Shown piece after piece: positions 1 through 12,783 of a stretch of 64,000 bases of DNA. The position numbers were made by a program, and so were the translations under genes. The first letter of the stretch is position 1. Each line of letters begins with the position of its first letter. This DNA is from Gigantopelta aegis (taxonomy: Eukaryota; Mollusca; Gastropoda; Neomphalida; Peltospiridae). A model generated the notes under the pieces. It was not told the DNA's origin and searched no databases. It saw only the letters and a program-made list of their open reading frames with translations. The DNA lies in the NCBI RefSeq assembly GCF_016097555.1, contig NC_054701.1, positions 4,851,890-4,915,889 of the forward strand. Direction: 5' to 3'.

Positions 1-165
1 TGAGTGTTGATTGTAATCAATCATCACATTGGTAGATCCCAACTGACTGAGTGTTGATTATAATCAATCATCACATTGGTAGATTCCAACCTATCGAGTG
101 TTGATTGTAATCAATCATCACATTGGTAGATCCCAACTGATCGAGTGTTGATTATAATCAAACAT
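1..165. repeat. 47-bp tandem repeat at the window edge
   Basis: About 3.5 copies of a 47-bp unit begin at 1, 48, 95 and 142. Each unit starts with GAGTGTTGATT and contains the near-palindrome TTGATTGTAATCAATCA followed by CACATTGGTAGAT. Copies differ at a few bases. The array is cut by the left edge, so its true length is unknown. Confidence 0.9.
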
Positions 166-2528
166 TGTAACATCACTACTCGAGATATTGGAGGTTTGAG
201 ATTAACATAACAGTTGTTTGATGGACATTTCTCAACTTCCAGACACTAAAACCTTTATAAGCAGTGTGCCAAGGTTCTCGAGGTAATAGATGTCAACATA
301 GTGATGCTTGTATATATACCCACTACCACTCCCAATCTCCAAAATGGAGACAGGGTTGAAAATTGGAGTTATTTACTTTATTTGAAAAGGTAATACATGG
401 TATTGAACATTTATTCTCACTCTGATACAAATAGACTGTTCAGACTGGGTCTTGCAATTTAATTCAACTAGGACTTGATTAACACAATATAAGCATAACA
501 AACAAGCCCATGAATTATTCATTATTTGTTTATAAAATAATTGATCGTAATATATTGGTTGAGCTACAATGTAAGCAATCAATCCATTAAGATACATGCA
601 CTTGTATTATCCAAAATTAGTCAACATTTATAAACAACATAAATACACAGTACTACAAAAAGTCATATGACTGAATTATAAACCAGTCTCTACATACACA
701 CTCTAAGGGGAATTCCAGCCCTCTCACTGCCATAAGAGAGCAATTAATCAGTGTATTTTAAGTAGGTCACCGTTTTTATAAATGGCCAACACTTTTGCAT
801 ATATTGTTACGCTGCACGAGGCTCCAGCCCAGTTTTAAATTGTTTTTATATATACAGAGGCATCAATAACGCAATGGGTATTTCACTGAATAATCTCTTA
901 TAGAAATGTCAAATCATATATACTGAGCATGCAGACAAATGACATATCGGTAACAACTGTAAGTGAATGAGGATTTTGTTCAACAAAAAGCATAACTTGT
1001 GTGTTTATTGCAATATCAATATCTTTTTGCACATGGATTGCCTGCTCTTGTCTCCCTATAAAAGCAAATTTGTTTTGTTTTTCTGTCTTTTTCTAATATG
1101 CCAATATAAGTAATGTAAAAAAAAAAAATGCTGTTTTAATGCCAATTTTTTTTTTTTTTTTTAATGTGGGTTTTGGTTTTTTTAAACATTTTATTTGGTT
1201 GTTTTCCTGATTTGAACATCTTCTTTCAGTTACAGTTGTTACCAATATGTCATTTGTCTGCAAGTTTAATATAGATGACATAATACTTCTAAAGAAAATA
1301 TTAGCGAAATACTGTAGATCCTGAAATTAATGCGATCATAATATTAATGCAAAACATTTGAGTTAGTGTTATTCGCATTAATAATATGACACATTTATTT
1401 CTATGTTTTGTTTATGAGTCTAACATTATTAAAATAAAACAAACACAGATTAAAATTATAATATATTTATAAAACACAACTGGATAACAATTAATTGTAG
1501 GTGAGACAGACAAATTGTTGAATAGTCCAGCAAGCTATGAGTTGCTCTCACCAAAACACTGGGGGCCAACCAGGTTAATTGACATGTACACAGATATGTT
1601 AGTGATTTGATCTCATTAAAGATGCTTGTAACTCGGATTTAACCGAATGTACACATCTGGTGTAATTCTCTTTGTTATTAACAATGTCACTGTTCAAGAA
1701 TTTATTTAACTTATGAAATTATGCAACATATTTGCAAATCAAATTTAAAGTAAATTTAAATATTGTTTTTCAAAAGTAAATTCAGAGTGGTAAATTCTGT
1801 TACCGAACTATGTAATTCCATTACCGGCATTCAATGTTGTACAACAAAATTATGAAAAGATAATTTGTAATATAATTTCTATTTTGTTAATCACAAGTCA
1901 TTAGGTCATCATTCCATCATGAAGATAAATAATTATTTCATCATACTTCACAGAGTTTGTTGATGTTTTGCAGTGCCATAAAAATGGTGTCCGTTTTTAC
2001 GTAATTCCGTTACCAAACTTTAATTAAGTACTCATGCACTACACCTTGCAGTAGGGAGTCTCATTTCTGCCCATGACAAGCACTAGTGCAGTACTAGTGT
2101 ATTAGATAGTTACATCATTATGATAATTTTTCTTATGTGGACTAGCTGAGTTTAATGCCTGAAATATCTCTCCAACTCGTAATTCCGTTACCATGGAATT
2201 GCCCAGATGTATTTTGTTAGGAAAGTAATATTTCAAGAAGGCTACTCGCATTAATTTCATGTCCCATTTTAGTCTGCCCACCATCACTCACATTAATTTA
2301 GGGACGTGTTAATTTCAGGATCTACAGTATCCATTACATTATTTATGCCTCTCAGTATATTTACTAGTGATGGTCAATTTTTTCCGAGTTAAATTTGTAT
2401 ACTGCTTACCGTATGCCAGGCTGACTGTTCTCCAAACTATTTACTAAGGCCAAACAAAAAAATAGGTGTGTTTCCGATTGCATCCCCCCAAAAATTAGGG
2501 TAGGTAGGTAGGGGTTGTTTTTTTTGTT
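166..2528. other. AT-rich non-coding stretch
   Basis: No exon or bounded element was recognised. Homopolymer runs lie near 1119-1163. Short open frames here are low-complexity and have no splice context. Confidence 0.6.
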
Positions 2529-2548
2529 TTGTTTTTTAAATTGAATAC

Positions 2549-2550
<2 letters not shown>

Positions 2551-2602
<52 letters not shown>

Positions 2603-2701
2603 TATTATTATTATTATTGTTATTATTATTATTTATCATCATTATCGTTATTGTTATTGTTGTTGTCATTGTTGTAGTAGTAGTAGTAGTAGTAGTAGTA
2701 T
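2551..2701. repeat. Trinucleotide microsatellite (AAT, then ATT, then GTA)
   Basis: A run of AAT units switches to ATT units near 2602, degenerates through GTT/ATT, and ends with about eight GTA units at 2675-2701. The open frames across it (poly-N/Y, poly-I) come from the repeat. Confidence 0.95.
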
Positions 2702-3096
2702 TGGTATGCACTGTTTGCGTATTTCCTTAAATTAATGGGACATTTGTATTAATTTCGTTGTTCTTAATTTAAATACTTTATGCAAACATTTGAGATGCAT
2801 TAATAATAAGACCTGTTGATTTAAGTGAAGACGAGAATTAAGCTGAATTGATACGATTATATTTAATCAAAATAACCTGTACCAAGGCTATGTTCGTACA
2901 TTCAGTTACTTCCGTGACCGACCAAGCTGTTCGGTGGTAGCTAATCAGGGGAAGGAACTCTATTACAAAAGCTTTTCCATAATTTCTTGATGTTTTTCAG
3001 AAGGGAATTACATGTGCAAAATGTATCGTATAATAGTACGTAAACAATGTGCAAGGAAGGAAATACTCTTGTTTGGTGATGTTGTCCTCTTTTATT

Positions 3097-3101
<5 letters not shown>

Positions 3102-3135
<34 letters not shown>

Positions 3136-3160
3136 TTTTTTTTTTATTTTTTTTTTTTTC
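3102..3160. repeat. Poly-T tract
   Basis: Nearly pure T over about 58 bases with scattered A, followed by an A-run near 3170. No associated element was identified. Confidence 0.8.
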
Positions 3161-3357
3161 AGTTTAAGAGAAAAAAAAATTAGGGTCGGAGGGGTAAAAC
3201 TAGGGACGGTCGGTCAACCGGAAACACATCTATTTTTTTGTTTGGCCTAAGTTAGGAATTAAATTATTACAGTTAAAAATTTGATATAATACATACAACA
3301 TAATTAATGCAAGTCTGTCCTATAATCAGTAAAAAAAAAAAAGAGAAAAAAAAAAAA

Positions 3358-3475
3358 ACAATTTATTTAACAATGCACTCAGCAGCAAGGGATCTTTTGT
3401 CTAAACCATACTACAAAAAGCATAGTACATACCATGGCCCTTGCTACACTAGTTGTGGAACACTGGTTGGGAATA
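3358..3475 (-). mobile_element. Degraded SINE fragment, minus strand
   Basis: It resembles the inverted SINE body seen elsewhere in the window: a TTATTTAACAATGCACTCA tail in antisense, CAGCAAGGGATCTTTT, and CATACCATGGCC. No clear tRNA head or target duplication is visible. Confidence 0.6.
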
Positions 3476-3535
3476 GAATGAATGAATGAATGAATGATTA
3501 ACGACATCCCAGCATGAACAAGAGTACCGGTGAGG
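3476..3535 (-). mobile_element. LINE 3'-end fragment with a GAAT repeat tail
   Basis: Four to five GAAT units followed by TTAACGACATCCCAGCATGA match the 3' end of the LINE at 51272 (GAAT units, then TTTAATGACACCCCAGCACGA). Only the last 60 bases or so are present, as expected for a very short 5'-truncated insertion. Confidence 0.6.
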
Positions 3536-3578
3536 TACAAGATTTACCCGTCAGGAGTTTGATGAAAAATAAGATATT

Positions 3579-3755
3579 TAGAAAATTTGTTTCTAATTTT
3601 CATTATTATTCATACTTACCTAGTACTAGCACAACAACAATGCTATACGACCCTGAGTTACAACCTCCACTGCAGAATTATCTCCCCTTGCCGGATGTAT
3701 TACCTACACCCGCGCATGGGTAGACCGTATATCCTCGTTATTGATTCAAAGTCCG
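3579..3755 (+). repeat. DIRS inverted terminal repeat (3' end of the element)
   Basis: It is the reverse complement of 9585-9742 at about 92 percent by eye. The shared core includes CTAGCACAACAACAATGCTA and CCACTGCAGAATTATCTCCC. Confidence 0.9.
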
Positions 3756-3812
3756 GAATGACTGAATAAAAAAAGACCTCCCTCGGGGCGGGTGGGAGGT
3801 GACGGTTGTTGT

Positions 3813-3907
3813 GCTAGTACTAGGTAAGTATGAATAATAATGAAAATTAGAAACAAATTTTCTAATAGTCTTATTCAACTTACCGTACTAGCACAACAAC
3901 AATGCTA
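3813..3907. repeat. DIRS internal complementary region
   Basis: Its left half (to about 3862) is the exact reverse complement of the outermost bases of the left end. Its right half (about 3863-3907) is the reverse complement of the outermost right end with one difference. It therefore spells the junction of the two element ends, as expected of the template for the circular DIRS intermediate. Confidence 0.9.
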
Positions 3908-4374
3908 TAACAGATGTGATATAACACCATTAAAGCACAAGAATTTAACATTAAAGGGAGGAGGTAAGAAAACAAGGACTTACCCATTCAACCAGTAGTG
4001 TTCGTCTCAAGTAATGATACAGTAACAAAGCAACCCACATCATACAAGGTATGAAATGTCAAAGTGACTTTTAAATTGAAGAACTACAACCCCAATTAAA
4101 AGTAAACCAAGTTAACAAGGTGAGGAAACCCGCACACCAAGTAATGGTAAAAGATACTCGACTGCCCCAGATAGTCAACCATCCACACACCCCACTATCC
4201 AAACAGGAGGTGGAGAACTATCTCCCAGAAAGACTGCCGCTAGCGACCGGATGAAATAAGGGTCGCCCCCTACTCGTGGCCCTGCGCACTGAAACGACTT
4301 GCTGCCCTGCAATGACTGACTGAATCCACCGAGTTCCGTCCGGACCAACAGCCATATCACGCAAATAAAACTGG

Positions 4375-5965
4375 TCAAACGTGTGTCGACCTTTCCAAAA
4401 CCCACGCACTCATGACCTTGAAAATGTCCAAAGAGTCATGGAAATTAAAGGAGGCAGAAATCGCCCGAATCTCATGAGGTCGAACGGAAAAAGTCCGCAG
4501 AACATGATTACCCGCCTTCTCATATGCCAGTTTGATGGTTGCAGCAATCCATCTCAACAAAGCATTCTTCGTAATGTTTCCCGGTTGGCGCATGAAAGAG
4601 ACAAACAGTCTCTTAGTGTTTTGCCGGAGATTTCTAGTAAGCTCCAAATAGAATTTCAAAGCCCGCACCGGACAAAGAAGTCTATCAGAATTATCCGCAG
4701 AAAGCATACGAGATAAACACTGAATAATGGCCGGATGAAACTCTTCCCCTAGCACCTGGTTCTTAGCCATGAAAACAGGATCAGTACGTAACACGTAACT
4801 GACCCATCCGTATTGTAATCCACCAAATCATGCAAAAAATAATACGACGGCAAACCGCTAGTGAGACCAGAAACAAAGTTTTCCATGTCAAATGACGAAG
4901 ACTGGCGAATTTCAAAGGCTCATAGGGCTTGCCTTTGAGTGCATGCAGAACCAGAAAAACATTCCATTTAGGCAAAATGGAAGGCTTCTCAACCGTGTTT
5001 TGCAATGACGTAAGCAAGTCATGCAACACGAGATTCGTTGAGAAATCTTGACGTCCACACTGCCTCAGAGTAGTGAAAATGGACGACCGGTGACTTTTCA
5101 CTGTTTGAACCATCAGCTGTCTTTCTTGGACAAGAGCCAGAAAGTACTCAGCTAAGTCATTAACAGTAGGCGACAAGGAATCCACGTCCCTCTCAGTCGC
5201 CAAAGCGCGCCAGTGACACTGGTAGACCCTCTCCGAAGACTGGCGCTTCGAAGAGGAGACAAGCTCAGCAACCCGTTTAGAAAAGCCTTGGTTTTGGAGG
5301 GAAACCCCGACAACCGCCACGTGTGAAGTCGGAAAACCTCCAGCTTTGGATGCCACTCTGTCCGACGCAGTCTCTGACTGAATAGATCGGGTATCAACGG
5401 CATCCACAGTAGCTCCTGCACTAAAAGTGACAGGAGCTGAGGGAACCAGGCTTGAGCTGCCCAACTCGGGGCTACGAGCGTGACACGACAAGGTTGCTGT
5501 CTGATCTTTGCCAGAACCTTGCCAAGCAGAACCGGAGGGGAAAAGGCGTAAAAATCCAGTCCCGTCCAGTTCATGCTCAAGGCATCGTACTCCAGTGCCA
5601 GTGGGTCTGGTACCGGCGAAACAAACACTGGCAACTGACTGTTCAGCCGAGTGGCAAACATATCGAGTTGAGGACTCCCCCACAACTGAAGAACTCGATA
5701 AGCCACCGGCCGGTGCAACATCCACTCCGTCTGAAACGGGGAACGACGACTCAAAGCGTCCACCAAGACGTTCACGGATGAAGGAATGTGTTTGGCCGAT
5801 AACACCACTCCCCAATCGTCGCACCATTCCAGAATCTCCAAAGCCGCAAGACTCAATGACAGGCATTTGGTGCCTCCCCACCGATTGAGGTACGCAACAA
5901 CCGACGTGTTGTCCGACCTCAACAAAATTCGATGATGTCGAATAACAGTCCTGAAATGGAGACAA
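4375..5965 (-). mobile_element. DIRS part: tyrosine recombinase region
   Basis: The N-terminal part has a helical SAM-like region (TVKSHRSSIFTTL). The C-terminal part has the RPHEIRAISAS stretch typical of the catalytic region of DIRS recombinases. In the family this enzyme inserts the circular DNA intermediate. It is part of a fossil element and not a host gene. Confidence 0.85.
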
Positions 5966-7582
5966 TCACGACGCACCGCTTCCATCTCCAACAGGTTGAT
6001 GTGACAACTCCTCTCTGAAGGAGTCCACACTCCTGACAGATGTTGATCCAAAAGGTGTGCACCGAACCCCTTGAGGGAAGCATCAGTAAACAGGACCAAC
6101 TCTGGAGAAAGTGGGTGTAAAGGAACGTCCTGGGACATACACTTGTCCACTAGACACTCTTGGATCGGAAGAATGAACCAAGGCCCCAATGGTATCACCA
6201 AATCCCAGTTGAGACCATCCCACACTCGGGACAAATGCCATTGAAGCGGTCTCTTGAACCGTCTGAACCGCACATCCAGCGATTTGAGATGGCCTATCAA
6301 TACATGGAGCATGCACCAACGTCATGAAATTGTGAAGTCGCTAATCCGTCAGAAGAACGGACGCCTCCACAAGGTTGAAAACCACCCCGAGATAAGTGAA
6401 AACCTGCATTGGCACTAATTCTGACGTGACCCAATTGGGAATAAACCCCAATTGGAGAATCATGTCGATCACGAACTCCACGCCCACGAGACATGCTGTC
6501 TGTGACGCCGCTGGAATTAACCAACCATCCAGGTAATTGTGCATCCGTATACCCAATAGATGTACACGCCCCACCACTGCCTTTACTATCCGAGTAAAGA
6601 CGTGAGGCTTGTGGCAAATCCGAACGGCAGAACTTGAAACTCGTAAGCTCTGCAGTCGTAGAGGAACCGCAAGTACCTCCAAAAATCCAGATGAATTGGA
6701 ACATGCAGGTAAGCGTCCTTCAAATCGATGGACGCCGCCCATTCCCCCACCTGAAGCAAAGCGCGAACAGACTGAACCGTCTCCATCTTCATAGATGGAA
6801 TAACGACGTAAGAATTCAGCGGCTTCAGGTTTAGAATTGGTTGCCATTCGCCATTCTTCTTCTGGGCGAAGAACAGATGGGAATAAAATCCCGGAGTGCC
6901 CAAATCTACCTCCTGGATGACTTTCTTGTTGAGAAACTCGACAACCATCTTCTCCACCAGTACTCGTTTGTCGACAGATGGTACCGCAGGTAACCGGGGG
7001 GAGGACGTCAGTGGAGGGGGTGATGAAAACGGAATTTTGTATCCATTTCGGACAACCGACAAAACCCATGGGTCGATGTTTCGATGAACCACGGGCATTA
7101 CCCGACTGCACGGCTGAATCAGACACAACAGGGGTCTGATAACTGTCAAGAAAAGTCGATTTCTTAACAAGTGGAGGCTTTAAAGTAGACGCCGTCTGGC
7201 ACTTATGAACAGTTCGGGACTGAGCAGCAGGGATGAATTTCGCCGCCTCTTGGTCCATGACCAAGTTAAAATTGGTCCCAAAAAGTAAGGTTTCCCTTAC
7301 TGAGCGACTACGAAAGTAGGTTTTAACCACACCCATTGCTCTCAGTCCCGCCAGGTAGTGATCCCGACGCAGAAGTAGACTGTTGGCAAAAACACGCCCT
7401 GCAAGCTGAGCGACGTGATGAGAGGCTTTAGAAGCCGCCAACAAACAACCCTTAGCCATCGGCGGAAGACCCGTGACTGCTTTATCTAATCCAAATAGGA
7501 ACGTACCTAAATGGTTACCGACTTGAAAAAGAAGTTTAGATAACCTCTCCAAAGTCTCTAAATCTGTGTGGCACACTGACAT
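5600..7582 (-). mobile_element. DIRS part: reverse transcriptase and RNase H region
   Basis: The RT signatures include SIDLKDAYLHVPIH and YEFQVLPFGFATS. RNase H follows, with LFTDASLKGFGAHL. This order, just upstream of the recombinase, is diagnostic for DIRS elements as opposed to LTR retrotransposons, which carry a DDE integrase. Confidence 0.9.
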
Positions 7583-9380
7583 TAGGAGATGGGTGGCAGT
7601 CTGCCTTCACCCTAGCGGAAACGACTGCTGGATGTGAAAGGAAGGAAGCTCCCAATGTCTTATACGAAGACGTGGACAAAACCTTCACCGCAGACAACAG
7701 TTTCCCGGTAGCTAACGCTGCCGGAAACTCTTCCACCACCGCCCCCAAAATACGATCGCTACCCACAATCAAAGCATCAATCTCCACAAGAGATTCATGC
7801 GCCTCGTGTGCTAACGGCAAGCCAAAATCCTGCCACGGAGCATCCGTCGCTAAAGGCCGGTTTCCAAACGAAACACCCTTGTAAGACTGAACAGCCTCCG
7901 ACGATGGAATTGCATCCGCGCACACCAGTCGGACCTGTTCCCGTATAAAACCAAGAACCGCCTGGTAATCATAATCGCCGCCTGGCGTACCATCGGCCAA
8001 ATTGGGAATCTCATCGAGCACCGAACCTGGTGCCGACCCTTCCCCCGAACTACACACTGATTCGGGGGGTAAATCCTCTACCGAAGAAGAAATTTTCTCA
8101 AACGACGCACCATGCACTGACCGTAACGGAAACGAAACTACATGGGCAGGATGATGCGGAACGGCCGAATCCACAAACTGGCCCAACCCCGGTCTCGCTG
8201 GAAACCCCGGCGGTGGAGGCGATTCCCCTAGCCAGACCATAAAATTCTCAAAAGGAGAAACATAGTCCCCCCCGAGGGCGACCCGAAACCATTGGACCCT
8301 GAACGAAAGGTTCTGCCCACGCAGTCGAGGGATAACGCCTGGAACCTCTACCCCGATCTGACAGGTCCGGATTGACCATCAGTGTAGACACAGGCACACC
8401 CAAGAAAGCTGCAGTTTCCCTGATCCCTGCCAAAGCAGACAACGGGACTGGTGGTGTTGGTTGAACCGGACCGTCAGGAAATTCGTACAGGTATGAATCC
8501 TGCACCGAATTCTGAACCCAACGTACCACGTGTGGATTAGCCAACCCAGTTGACGTAGCCACATGCGAACGATCTAAAAGTTGATGACGCTGTACAGGCG
8601 CCCCAACAACAGAAGGGACGCCCACTGGCGTCGCACTCAAAACAACGCCACCCGGCTCCGTGACCGAGACAACGTTGTAAGACTTCGCGATTTCGCCAAG
8701 TGGCTGGATCACCGAAGTAGCGCCGAAAGACGCGTTGACCGAAACGGCGCCCTCAGACGCCACGACCAACCCTGCACCAGAAGTCTGGTGAGACAAACGG
8801 CACCGTGAAGCGGACTTCATTCTAGAGCTAATCGACCCCTCCACAGAAGGACCGATAACTCTGCTCCCATCAGCAAGATGGGATTCGGAACTGAGAGACA
8901 CAGTCATTCCTGCCACGACTGCACTCCCTCCGACTGACGCCCCCATTACAACCGTAACAGGCGCCGCCTGTACCGACGGAGGCAAAAGCAAATCCCCAGG
9001 TGGAACGGAGCCCGACCTGGAAGAAACCTTGCCTGCTTCAGCCGAAGCAACAGTGCCCCCTCCGTGCCAAGCAGCGTTTCGGGTGTACTGGTATCACCAT
9101 GAAGATGGCAAACAGACGAGGAGGCACCATTGCGCCTACCACTTGTCCGCGAGCTCTTTGAACTGGACACCGACTTGCCGACCGACGGCAAATCGGTATG
9201 GAGCACGACCCCGGAGGTTGCCACTGTGCTCCGCCCGTCCCTTTCATGTCTAATCATCCTCTTACGCTCGGGGTCTTTTGACAGCTTCTTAGCCTTCCCC
9301 CACGTGGAAGGGGACCAATTTACACAGATATTACACTGGCGTTCAAAACAACAAGAACGACATGCCCGACATAACAAATG
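7540..9380 (-). mobile_element. DIRS part: gag-like leader region
   Basis: Long open stretches precede the RT on the element's own strand. The translations are rich in Pro, Ser and Val, and a Cys/His-containing segment (CRACRSCCFERQC) lies near 9330. The position fits a DIRS gag region; sequence similarity alone is not decisive. Confidence 0.55.
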
Positions 9381-9584
9381 CTGATTAAACTGGGGTAGTC
9401 ATTTAAGATGACCCCCCTCGGCACACACAACCAACTGGTTGGAGCCCGAGGAAGTCGTGTCAGACATTAACCCCCTGTGTAAATCACCCAAAAGACCTCG
9501 TATGACAGAGTAAAACAAAAGTACAAATTAATAAACAATTTGACAATTTGACAAAAGAATTACTACAGAACTCGAACACAACTG

Positions 9585-9742
9585 CAATGGAGGACTGCAG
9601 AATCAAAAACGAGGATATACAATCTACCCATGCGCAGGTGTAGGTTATACTTCTGGCAAGGGGAGATAATTCTGCAGTGGAGGTTATAACTCAGGGTCGT
9701 ATAGCATTGTTGTTGTGCTAGTATGGTAAGTTGAATAAGACT
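9585..9742 (-). repeat. DIRS inverted terminal repeat (5' end of the element)
   Basis: Inverted partner of 3579-3755. The element boundary is placed after GACTAT at about 9742, where the match to the internal complementary region stops. Confidence 0.88.
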
Positions 9743-9811
9743 ATAATGAACATATTACGTATGATTCAATTCTAATTATGTGAAATTTCTGCAATGGGAT
9801 AGACGTACAGT

Positions 9812-9981
9812 TAGGAGATAACCATATGAAGCTTTTAGATTTGCGGGTATTATAGTCTATTTGACCCTGCAAAAGTCATTTTTGACTGAAGGTATTAACC
9901 TGAGGTAAAAAATGAAACATTTATGGGCATCAAATAGACAATAACACCTGCAAATCTAAAAACTCCATATGGTTATGTCCT
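9812..9981. mobile_element. Palindromic MITE
   Basis: Two arms of about 60 bp are inverted copies of each other. The left arm has GATAACCATATGAAGC and TTTAGATTTGCGGGTATTA; the right arm has TAACACCTGCAAATCTAAAA and CCATATGGTTATG. There is no coding content. It lies 70 bp from the DIRS end. Confidence 0.85.
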
Positions 9982-10396
9982 TTGTAAACTGAATTGTTTT
10001 TCTACGGAAATAACTGTATATTTGTTATTTCTTGAAAAAAATATCTGACTACAATCTAACTGTAGACCCTTGAATCATTAACTTCACCTGTTCTAATTGC
10101 TAATGACAGGTGTTATTTTCATTTCATCCCAGAAAAAGAATGTAATTAACCAATCACAATACAGAACACACTCGCAGTTTGTTTACAGTTTGTTTTGGAC
10201 TAACTACTGATGATACTGTATCCATTGAAGAAGGTGCTATCTAATTAATGAAGTTATTGTTCTTTATTAGAAAGGGAAATTTTGTTTACCGTAGCATGGA
10301 TACTCTGGTGACACATTTATATTGGCAGAGAAACAGTTTATATATGTAATGTTAATAATACAGAACCGTCAAGAAATTAGTATATGTATTGTGGGG

Positions 10397-10740
10397 CCAA
10401 GTTGTTCCTACATGTGAGGTTTGATGGTCCTGTATGCAAAATATGATCCGGACAAGGATTTACTGTTATGTGCAAAGTAGGTCATAGTGACTTAGTAATA
10501 GTACACAACAAACTGCCATCCCAAGTTGTTCCTACATGTGAGGTTTGATGGTCCTGTATGCATCTGTAGGTCACAGTGACCTAGTAATAGTACCCAACAT
10601 ATCACCATCCCAAGTTGTTCCTACATGTGAGGTTTGATGGTCCTGTATGCAGCTGTATGTAAGATATGGTCCAGACAAGAAAAAGTTAACAGATAGACGG
10701 ACAGACAACGCCATATGACCCATCATAGATTAGATGGGCG
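10397..10740. repeat. Three-copy tandem repeat
   Basis: The string CAAGTTGTTCCTACATGTGA recurs three times, starting near 10398, 10522 and 10611, each time followed by GGTTTGATGGTCCTGTATGC. The tail has GGTCCAGACAAG, GACGGACAGACAACGCC and GGGCGTATAAAAATA. A related tail occurs at 49850-49912, so this is a dispersed family with internal tandem units. Confidence 0.8.
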
Positions 10741-10751
10741 TATAAAAATAC

Positions 10752-10790
10752 AACAGCTATTGGGTGTCAAACTAAGGTAAATGCAAAAAT
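10752..10790 (-). mobile_element. Short LINE-tail fragment
   Basis: GCTATTGGGTGTCAAACTAA GGTAAATG matches sequence next to the 3' end of the LINE at 51272 (GGCTATTGGGTGTCAAACTG). A similar scrap is at 24193-24215. Confidence 0.45.
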
Positions 10791-11103
10791 GAAGTGTGAC
10801 AGGGGCCAATCCTACATGTAGATCAACCATTGGGCCATATTCAGCCCTTCAGTAAAACAAAAGATGCAATTCAGTCTTGCACAAAACATATCTATGTTGC
10901 ATGAATCTGGACAAAATTATGTAAAGGGACAATATAAGAAAGCCATATATCAACATACAACAAGTAAACATATTATAAATATCACATACTGTATACAGTC
11001 TAGCGTAAGTGTTTATTGGGTACTTGAAGTTGGGCTCGACAGTTTGACTGGAATATCTAGTACTCAATCACGGCTAGCCACCTAGCTCTTTTCACAAGAT
11101 ATA

Positions 11104-12781
11104 CAGTCAAACCCGCTTATTTGCATACCCTCGGTGCTGCTCGATTTTGTGCAATTAACCGGGTTAGTCAATTAACCGATAGAGTACCGACTTTCACTTT
11201 GTAACAGCCATCCAACTACAAAGTGGCATGGGAGACAGTCTAGCATAATGCGGTACTTCATACCGGAACTATTACAGTTAACACATGTCACATGCAGTTG
11301 GATATATATAAATGTAAAAAAATATATCTATCGATATATATAATTAGCATGGCGTTTTTGTTTTAATCTGCCAGACCAGAAATCATTTTCTAAAAAACCA
11401 ACAACGTCCGTCACTGGGCGTCGTTTTCTAAAAACACAAACTGGCGTCGTTTTCTAAAAACACAAACTGGCGTCGTTTTCTAAAAACACAAACTTTGTGC
11501 ATTAAAAAAAACCCACTGACCATCCACTAGTGTAAACAAAGTGTATTAGCCATGTAGTTAATGAGATAAACTTGAAACAACAGAACCATCAAAAAAGTTC
11601 ACGTTTCATCGGTGCACGTGTTTACAAAATGACGTCAGTTTCCGGAATTACCGGGCTGTTGATTGACCGAATAGAATTACGTGAACTTGTATGCATTTGC
11701 TGGTATGGTGTTCTTTCCATCCCAAAAGATACGGCAAGCTTTGGTATTATTTGTGATCCCCAAATAATGACTTTGCTATTGTTAAGCAATTAAAGTTAAG
11801 CTCGGCTAGTGAGTCGTTATCAGTTCCAGCAGTCTGCATTGCATGCATGACCGGTCTAACACAATTGACTGACCTTCATGGTGAGGTCCGACTGATTGGT
11901 GTCTAACAATATAGCAGAAACTTAGGGACGATCCATAAATAACGGTCTTTGTTATGTTTGTTTTTTTGACGACCTCCCCCACCAGTCTTTTTTTTTTTTC
12001 CGCTACATTTTCCGGGAAGCAAGTGATAAATCGTTTCTTTTGCGTTTAACAGATATAGCGTACACTGCATCTAATGAATAAGTGAACAACAACCCTTTCT
12101 CGGTCACATTTATTAAAAACATAACCGCCTAGGACGATTGATCTGTAATCTTTTAATTATTAACAAGGCTTCTCAACATAACGTAATAATTGATACAGAA
12201 CAATGATTGCCCTGAACACGTCAATCGAATAGGGCCTCAATAGTTGAGTGCGCATGCGTACAAGCGCACAGGCGGTACTTCTAAAAATAATAGTCGGAGA
12301 GTTACTTGTTATTGAGATGGCCTCTGATTAACAGCAATATATTGCAAACAAAACATTAGGTCTTAGGTTTATTCAACTTAATTATGTCATTCTTAAATCT
12401 TGTAGTCGGGTATTGTGATTCACCAGTAGTAACGTGCACACCATCTCATTTGCATGTCACACGTCGACTCTGTAAACAGCGATTACACTTGCAGTCGGCT
12501 TACCACACAGTGAGCTCAAACAAAACAGATTAATCGGTGATTTATTTGAGTTTTTTTGCCAAAGTTTGATAGACATTCTCAGTCATTTGTGACATTAATT
12601 TAGCACCAAAAAAAAAAAAATCGTTATTTATATGTGCAAATAACCGATATATAGCCTGTAGTCTGTGCAATTAACCGGATGTTTTGTAGTGTTATAAGGG
12701 CAAATGGTTCCGTGTTGGGTGAAAATGGTCGATTAACCGAATTATGCTATAAACCGATGTGCAAATAAGTGGAGTTGACTG
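11104..12781. mobile_element. Tigger/pogo-like non-autonomous DNA transposon
   Basis: It starts CAGTCAAACCCGCTTATTTG and ends CAAATAAGTGGAGTTGACTG. These are inverted ends with a few differences, flanked by TA on both sides (11102-11103 and 12782-12783). The ends and the TA target fit the Tigger/pogo branch of Tc1/mariner. Subterminal copies of CAATTAACCGG and ATTAACCGA recur inside both ends. No transposase frame is present, so it would depend on another copy. It lies downstream of CIMIP7 exon 3 on the coding strand. Confidence 0.85.
11418..11495. repeat. 26-bp tandem repeat inside the Tigger-like element
   Basis: Three copies of a 26-bp unit, GCGTCGTTTTCTAAAAACAC followed by AAACTG. A truncated copy precedes the array. 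Confidence 0.85.
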
Positions 12782-12783
12782 TA

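Larger units (their letters stand above)
3579..9742 (-). mobile_element. DIRS-type tyrosine-recombinase retrotransposon
   Basis: A 6.2-kb element read on the minus strand. It has inverted terminal repeats (about 3579-3755 and 9585-9742) and an internal complementary region (about 3813-3907). From its 5' end the parts are a gag-like region (about 9380-7540), reverse transcriptase (about 7580-6340), RNase H (about 6310-5600) and tyrosine recombinase (about 5965-4375). The parts lie in several overlapping frames, a layout partly normal for DIRS. All expected parts are present; about two to four breaks are suspected, so it is probably not autonomous. The internal region matches the outer ends almost perfectly, while the two terminal repeats differ from each other by roughly 8 percent, suggesting a fairly young copy. 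It is more GC-rich than its surroundings. No long target duplication is seen, as expected for recombinase-mediated insertion. Confidence 0.92.

Noticed and set aside
2406-2735. Open frames of poly-Asn/Tyr, poly-Ile and poly-Thr
   Set aside because: Pure translations of the trinucleotide microsatellite.
4381-9384. Plus-strand open frames over the DIRS element
   Set aside because: They are the opposite strand of the element's coding regions, kept open by base composition.
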